Source: Trematomus loennbergii
Lineage: Eukaryota > Chordata > Actinopteri > Perciformes > Nototheniidae
Assembly (NCBI GenBank): GCA_012861695.1
Contig: JAAOOA010000123.1
Location: 639,501-703,500 of the forward strand
DNA length: 64,000 nt
Reading direction: 5' to 3'
Part shown: positions 59,069 to 64,000 of the stretch, piece by piece
Numbering within the stretch: the first letter of the stretch is position 1
Layout of the letters: every line of letters starts with the position of its first letter
Notes under the pieces: model-generated
Told to the model about the DNA's origin: nothing
Seen by the model: only the letters and a program-made list of their open reading frames with translations
The model's database searches: none
Position numbers and translations under genes: made by a program

Positions 59069-59159
59069 ATGTATTACTGCTTCCTATGGGGTGAAAACAA
59101 TAAATTGTAAATATGAAATTCTGCAAATAATAAAAAGTGTTTTTACATTTTTTAAAAAC

Positions 59160-59560
59160 TGTTGTCTTCAAATCATAGTATAGTATTTCCTACATATCAT
59201 TTTTTTAAAAGAGTCACAGTATAGAATGTCTGAACATTTTATTTTTAAAAGTACTAGTATAGTATGTTAAAAGTATCGTGAAAAAAGTCCAAGTATAGTA
59301 TGTAGTTAAGAATTATATTATATATTTTGTCTGCAATGTCAGTATAGGATCTCTAAAAAAAAAAATGAGAGAAAGTCATAGTATAGTTTGACAAAAAGAT
59401 CTTGAAAAAGTCATGACATTATGTGTTGAAATGGTTTTGAATAAACACATCAGTATTTTTAAAAAAGTAAAATGGTATCAAGTGCATCAGACAACTCAAA
59501 TTACTCAATTTGAACCATATTATAAATAAGTAAAGAATGGTCATAGTATATAACAGGGCT
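59160..59560 (+). repeat. CATAGTATAGTATGT-type degenerate repeat, left arm
   Basis: Loose repetition of AAAGTCATAGTATAGTATGTTGAAAA every 50-60 bp. This is a known kind of teleost AT-rich satellite-like sequence. It is mirrored at 61410-61815. Confidence 0.6.
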
Positions 59561-59579
59561 GTTTAATAGTTTTCGGCGT

Positions 59580-60312
59580 TTCAGTGTTTTAGTGTTTTCA
59601 GTGTTTCAGTGTTTCAGGGTTTTGTGTGTCAGTGTTTCAGTGTTTCAGTGTTTTGTGTGTCAGTGTGTCAGTGTGTCAGTGTTTCAGTGTTTTGTGTGTC
59701 AGTGTTTCAGTGGTTCAGTGTTTTGTGTGTCAGTGTTTCAGTGTGTCAGTGTTTTGTGTTTTTGTGTTTCAGTGTTTTTGTGTGTCAAAGTTTTCAGTGT
59801 TTCAGTATTTCAGTGTTTCGGTTTTCAGTGTTTCAGTGTTTTGTGTGTCAATGTGTCAGTGTTTCAGTTTTCAGTGTTTCAGTGTTTTGTGTTTCAGTGT
59901 TTCAGTGTGTCAGTGTTTGTGTGTCAGTGTTTCAATGTTTCAGTGTTTCAGTGTTTTGTGCTTCTGTGTTTTTTGTGTGTCAGTGTTTTCAGTGTTTTCA
60001 GTATTTCAGTGTTTCAGTGTTTTGTGTGTCAATGTGTCAGTGTGGCAGTGTTTTGTGTTTCAGTGTTGCAGTGTTTTGTGTGTCAGTGTTTCAGTGTTTT
60101 GTGTGTCAGTGTTTTCAGTGTTTCAGTATTTCAGTGTTTCAGTGTTTGTGTGTCAATGTGTCAGTGTGTAAGTGTTCTGTGTTAAGTGTGTCAGTGTTTT
60201 CAGTGTTTCAGTATTTCAGTGTTTTGTGTTTCAGTGTTTCAGTGTTTTGTGTGTCAATGTGTCAGTGTGTCAGTGTTTCAGTGTTTCAGTTTTCAGTGTG
60301 TCAGTGTTTACA
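59580..60312 (+). repeat. TCAGTGTTT minisatellite, left arm
   Basis: About 730 bp made of short TCAGTGTTT, TCAGTGTGT and TTTTGTGTG units, with higher-order blocks. Three frames stay open and give Ser-Val-Phe-Gln-Cys-Phe periodic sequence, which I treat as non-coding. Confidence 0.97.
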
Positions 60313-60473
60313 GCCTTGCTTTGCTCTGATCAATCCCCAGGGATCCTCCCCTGGAAGGAATATAGCAGGACGAGAGAAAAACATTTAAAAAAAAAAACGT
60401 ATCTTAGAGGTGGCTATAGCATCTGATGCAATTCTAAAAGATAGTCAGATTCCTAAAAAGTTACAAACGGATG

Positions 60474-60495
60474 CTGGAAACATTTGTTTCTTCAT
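60474..60495. other. Spacer (symmetry centre) of the palindrome
   Basis: The 22 bases CTGGAAACATTTGTTTCTTCAT separate the arms, which meet as ...TTACAAACGGATG / CATCCGTTTGTAA... The pairing is perfect for at least 80 bp on each side of the spacer. Confidence 0.97.
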
Positions 60496-60660
60496 CATCC
60501 GTTTGTAACTTTTTAGGAATCTGACTATCTTTTAGAATTGCATCAGATGCTATAGCCACCTCTAAGATACGTTTTTTTTTTTAAATGTTTTTCTCTCGTC
60601 CTGCTATATTCCTTCCAGGGGAGGATCCCTGGGGATTGATCAGAGCAAAGCAAGGCTGTA

Positions 60661-61390
60661 AACACTGACACACTGAAAACTGAAACACTGAAACACTGAC
60701 ACACTGACACATTGACACACAAAACACTGAAACACTGAAACACAAAACACTGAAATACTGAAACACTGAAAACACTGACACACTTAACACAGAACACTTA
60801 CACACTGACACATTGACACACAAAACACTGAAACACTGAAAACACTGAAACACTGAAAAACACTGAAACACAAACACTGAAACACTGACACACAAAACAC
60901 TGCAAACACTGAAAACAAACACTGCCACACTGACACATTGACACACAAAACACTGAAACACTGAAATACTGAAAACACTGAAAACACTGACACACAAAAA
61001 ACACAGAAGCACAAAACACTGAAACACTGAAACATTGAAACACTGACACACAAAACACTGACACACTGAAACACTGAAACACAAAACACTGAAACACTGA
61101 AAACTGAAACACTGACACATTGACACACAAAACACTGAAACACTGAAAAACCGAAACACTGAAATACTGAAACACTGAAAACTTTGACACACAAAAACAC
61201 TGAAACACAAAAACACAAAACACTGACACACTGAAACACTGACACACAAAACACTGAACCACTGAAACACTGACACACAAAACACTGAAACACTGACACA
61301 CTGACACACAGACACACAAAACACTGAAACACTGAAACACTGACACACAAAACCCTGAACACTCACTGAAACTGAAAACACTAAAACACT
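60661..61390 (-). repeat. TCAGTGTTT minisatellite, right arm
   Basis: Inverted counterpart of 59580-60312, similar length but with scattered indels and missing or extra short units. Confidence 0.97.
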
Positions 61391-61904
61391 GAAACGCCGA
61401 AAAATATTAAACAGCCCTGTTATATACTATGACCATTCTTTACTTATTTATAATATGGTTCAAATTGAGTAATTTGAGTTGTCTGATGCACTTGATACCA
61501 TTTTACTTTTTTAAAAATACTGATGTGTTTATTCAAAACCATTTCAACACATAATGTCATGACTTTTTCAAGATCTTTTTGTCAAACTATACTATGACTT
61601 TCTCTCATTTTTTTTTTTAGAGATCCTATACTGACATTGCAGACAAAATATATAATATAATTCTTAACTACATACTATACTTGGACTTTTTTCACGATAC
61701 TTTTAACATACTATACTAGTACTTTTAAAAATAAAATGTTCAGACATTCTATACTGTGACTCTTTTAAAAAAATGATATGTAGGAAATACTATACTATGA
61801 TTTGAAGACAACAGTTTTTAAAAAATGTAAAAACACTTTTTATTATTTGCAGAATTTCATATTTACAATTTATTGTTTTCACCCCATAGGAAGCAGTAAT
61901 ACAT

Positions 61905-62369
61905 TTATACTGATTGCAACATCCCCATGATCTTCTCCAGCACAGAATCCCCTAGATGAAGGGAAATATTATAATGGAGTTTTTGCACTTCGGCCAAAGT
62001 ATTCATGTGTATGCTGTTTTTGACACAAAGATGCATTACATCTACAAACAGAGCATACAATGCGAGCACATGATACACTTTTGGTGTTTGTTTCATTTCT
62101 TCGGTAATGTTACAGAATGTTTTGGAAAATTAAGATTCCAGTACCACTTTTAAAGTTTCGTTTACAATCGTTTCCCAATGACCCGGAATAGTACTGCCAG
62201 AATGAACGATATCCAAAATGTCTTCTAGTTTACAAACTTCAGCCGTTCTGTTTACACGGGGATCACTATTCATTCTGTTTTCAATCGTCATCAACAACAC
62301 ACTTATTAAACAGGTATTGACTGCATTCTGATAGATATATACAGATTGTTTTCCATAGTAGTTACCCAT
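61905..62369 (-). pseudogene. Helical small protein gene split by one in-frame stop, right arm
   Basis: Same sequence and same internal stop as 58604-59068, on the opposite strand. Both arms sharing the stop shows that it predates the inverted duplication, or that the arms are the same molecule read twice. Confidence 0.4.
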
Positions 62370-62562
62370 TTTTATTTTACTTTAAAGAAAAGTAAAAGTA
62401 TCGAAAAAAATAAATAAAAATCCCCGGCTTCAATCAACCGCTGGTTATTAGTCTTCTTCCTATCCATCCAGCTCGGCATGGATCTTTTCAAGTCTCTCCT
62501 TGAGGCGTCTGCAGTTTTTGAGATTGTACAGAAAAGCCTCCGAAGCGCCTTGGATCCTCCAT

Positions 62563-62922
62563 TCAGCCGTGTAAATGTTTTGTTTTTTTATCATTAAGAC
62601 TCTGGTCATTCACTGTAATGAAGTCGGCGAGCCAAAGACTTTTCATTAACGCGTTGTAATTGTTTCTGAAGAAATATTCTGGAGTGTCATTCAGACAATC
62701 GTGTTGCCTCTGGCCGGGGTGACTGACTCGGCATCCATTGCAGATTTTTTCTCTGTACCGATGCAGCACCCTCTCCAGAATATCAACCAACTCCGATTTG
62801 ACTATGTTCATAAACAGAGACGTCTTGGCCTCAGGAGTAACATCAGCAGCAGTAGTACTGCAATATGTGGGTGTCCACAATGGTGGTGATGATAGGAGAC
62901 AGGAGTTTGTTCCTGGCTGCAA
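62563..62922 (-). CDS. Cys/His-rich small protein (119 residues), right arm
   Basis: Predicted protein identical to that at 58052-58411, including the Cys/His cluster. It lies head-to-head across the palindrome with the left-arm copy in mirrored order: helical gene nearest the centre, Cys/His gene farther out. Confidence 0.45.
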   Translation of the reverse strand: MQPGTNSCLLSSPPLWTPTYCSTTAADVTPEAKTSLFMNIVKSELVDILERVLHRYREKICNGCRVSHPGQRQHDCLNDTPEYFFRNNYNALMKSLWLADFITVNDQSLNDKKTKHLHG

Positions 62923-63050
62923 CTCGCGGGGGAGACTTGGTTTTTCTCAGATCCCTGGCTAGTTTTCAACGGTCGTCTTAGTGGGGTCCTTCGTTTTAGA
63001 TGATTTGCTGAGTGGGGGGCGGACTTATTGCGTTGAGTGGGGGGATTCAT
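62808..63050 (-). CDS. Small basic frame overlapping the Cys/His protein, right arm
   Basis: Mirror copy of the frame at 57924-58166, with identical predicted sequence and the same overlap in a different phase. Confidence 0.3.
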   Translation of the reverse strand: MNPPTQRNKSAPHSANHLKRRTPLRRPLKTSQGSEKNQVSPASCSQEQTPVSYHHHHCGHPHIAVLLLLMLLLRPRRLCL

Positions 63051-64000
63051 CTGTAGAATTGAGAGTTTTTTAGAAAAGTTCTTTAAGCTTTGTAGCTTTT
63101 TCATCTATCATTTCCAACCAAGCAGCAAGAGGTCAAATGTAAGAATAAGTAATAGTTTGTCACGATTTTACGGAAAAAGTCAGAGCACGATGTCGCATCT
63201 TAAAGACAGCTTGAACTGGATAGATGGTTAGTCTTTTTTCAAACATACCATACATTCTGCATGTTAGTATATTAGGCCAATCGGGTTAGGCCCTACGGCC
63301 CCACTCCATCAATAGGGAAGTCACGCTTTGGGGAGAGGTGTTTAATTTCACAGATCTGACTTGATTGTTGTTGTGATGGCTGAAGGAATAGGGACGGGGG
63401 AAAATTCAGAGGGTGAAGAAGCAGAAAGATAACTTGTTTGTAAAACGGACAGCACGTCAGTTTCAGGAAAGATGACACCGGTTTTTATGCATGACATGCC
63501 AAATATCCTGAAGCCCTACAGAAAAAGGTACAAGTATATTGTGTTGAAAATATCGCAAAAAGTCGTAATATTGTATAATGTATTAGTTGCATGTTGTATT
63601 TTGATAAAAATCACTGTGTAGTTTTTCAAAAATATAATGGAAAAAGGAGAGAAAAAACAAAATATCACAGTATGTTGAAAAATATGAAAAAAGTAATGTT
63701 GTGTTAAAATAACATGAAAGAAATCAAAGTAAAGCATCTAAAAAACATATATTTAAAAAAAAAAAAAAGTTATGTTAGTCAAGTCAAGTTATCAAAACCG
63801 CATTGTTTCATCTAAAACAGTGTTAAAATCACAAACTCTCCATTTAGAGTTTGATTCTTTAAGAAACTAATTTCATTACAAATTAATGAATATTTTACCA
63901 AGTTATAAAGTTTTGCATCCATTAAAGTGTAACTATAAGTATCTTTGTAGGAGAAAAAACAAAAATCATTCAAGTTATTTCCAGAAAACTGGATTGTCTT

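Larger units (their letters stand above)
56970..60473 (+). repeat. Left arm of a giant palindrome
   Basis: The whole interval recurs as its reverse complement in 60496-64000. Equivalent points add up to about 120969 (for example frames at 58052-58411 and 62563-62922). The arms match almost perfectly in coding frames, with small differences in poly-A/T runs and in the minisatellite. The true outer end of the right arm lies beyond the window, and the left arm may extend a little further left. Confidence 0.97.
60496..64000 (-). repeat. Right arm of the giant palindrome (runs off the window)
   Basis: Reverse complement of 56970-60473. Differences include TTTTTATTTATTTTTTTTCG in place of a pure T run opposite 58553-58570, a three-base deletion opposite 57573, and several unit-level indels in the minisatellite. 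Confidence 0.97.

Noticed and set aside
59592..61381. Long open frames of up to 266 codons with SVFQCF periodicity on both strands around the palindrome centre
   Set aside because: They arise from the TCAGTGTTT minisatellite, are open in three frames at once, and have no domain outside the repeat.

Overview
The window is nuclear DNA of a ray-finned (teleost) fish. The evidence is vertebrate spliced genes with GT-AG introns, long (CA)n tracts, and a repeat content typical of teleosts: hAT-like elements with 8-bp target duplications, small inverted-repeat elements, L2/Rex-type LINE fragments, and an LTR element. I see no rRNA, tRNA, CRISPR or prokaryotic organisation. Most bases are intronic, intergenic or repeat-derived.

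Layout. Positions 1-25.8 kb are repeat-rich: three copies of one hAT-like element carrying a 37-bp minisatellite, a 33-bp minisatellite, CA/TG arrays at 10.3 and 12.5-13.2 kb, several small inverted-repeat elements (one nested inside another), and a complete 1140-bp hAT-type element at 23.7-24.8 kb. One unassigned exon-like stretch lies at 12.7 kb. From 25.8 to 33.6 kb on the + strand lie the 3' exons of a paralemmin-family gene. They include a 17-nt microexon and a terminal exon that ends in a prenylation box and contains four nearly identical 19-residue repeats. From 38.2 to 42.8 kb, in the same orientation, lies a MISP/AKAP2-family gene with three coding exons. Paralemmin and MISP/AKAP2 genes are neighbours in other vertebrates (PALM-MISP, PALM2-AKAP2, PALM3-MISP3), so this pair is an ancestral linkage. 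I could not settle the paralogue; the paralemmin C terminus looks most like PALM3. Both families concern plasma membrane and cortical actin shape.

From 46.1 to 52.9 kb an L2/Rex-type LINE is split by an LTR retroelement with TGTTACG...CCTAACA ends and a TGCTT target duplication. Part of this composite has then been duplicated in tandem (unit about 2.23 kb). Its single reading frame encodes an unrecognised gag-position protein followed by proline-rich 60-bp and 36-bp repeats.

From 53.3 kb to the window end is an AT-rich region of a different character, with local repeats and small intronless reading frames that I cannot assign. Its main feature is a palindrome with arms of at least 3.5 kb and a 22-base spacer at 60474-60495. 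Each arm carries the same set of small reading frames: a Cys/His-rich protein, a helical protein split by one stop, and a minisatellite of TCAGTGTTT-like units. The right arm runs off the window. This block is the best candidate for something undescribed (a multi-copy mobile or virus-derived element), but an assembly fold-back has to be excluded first.
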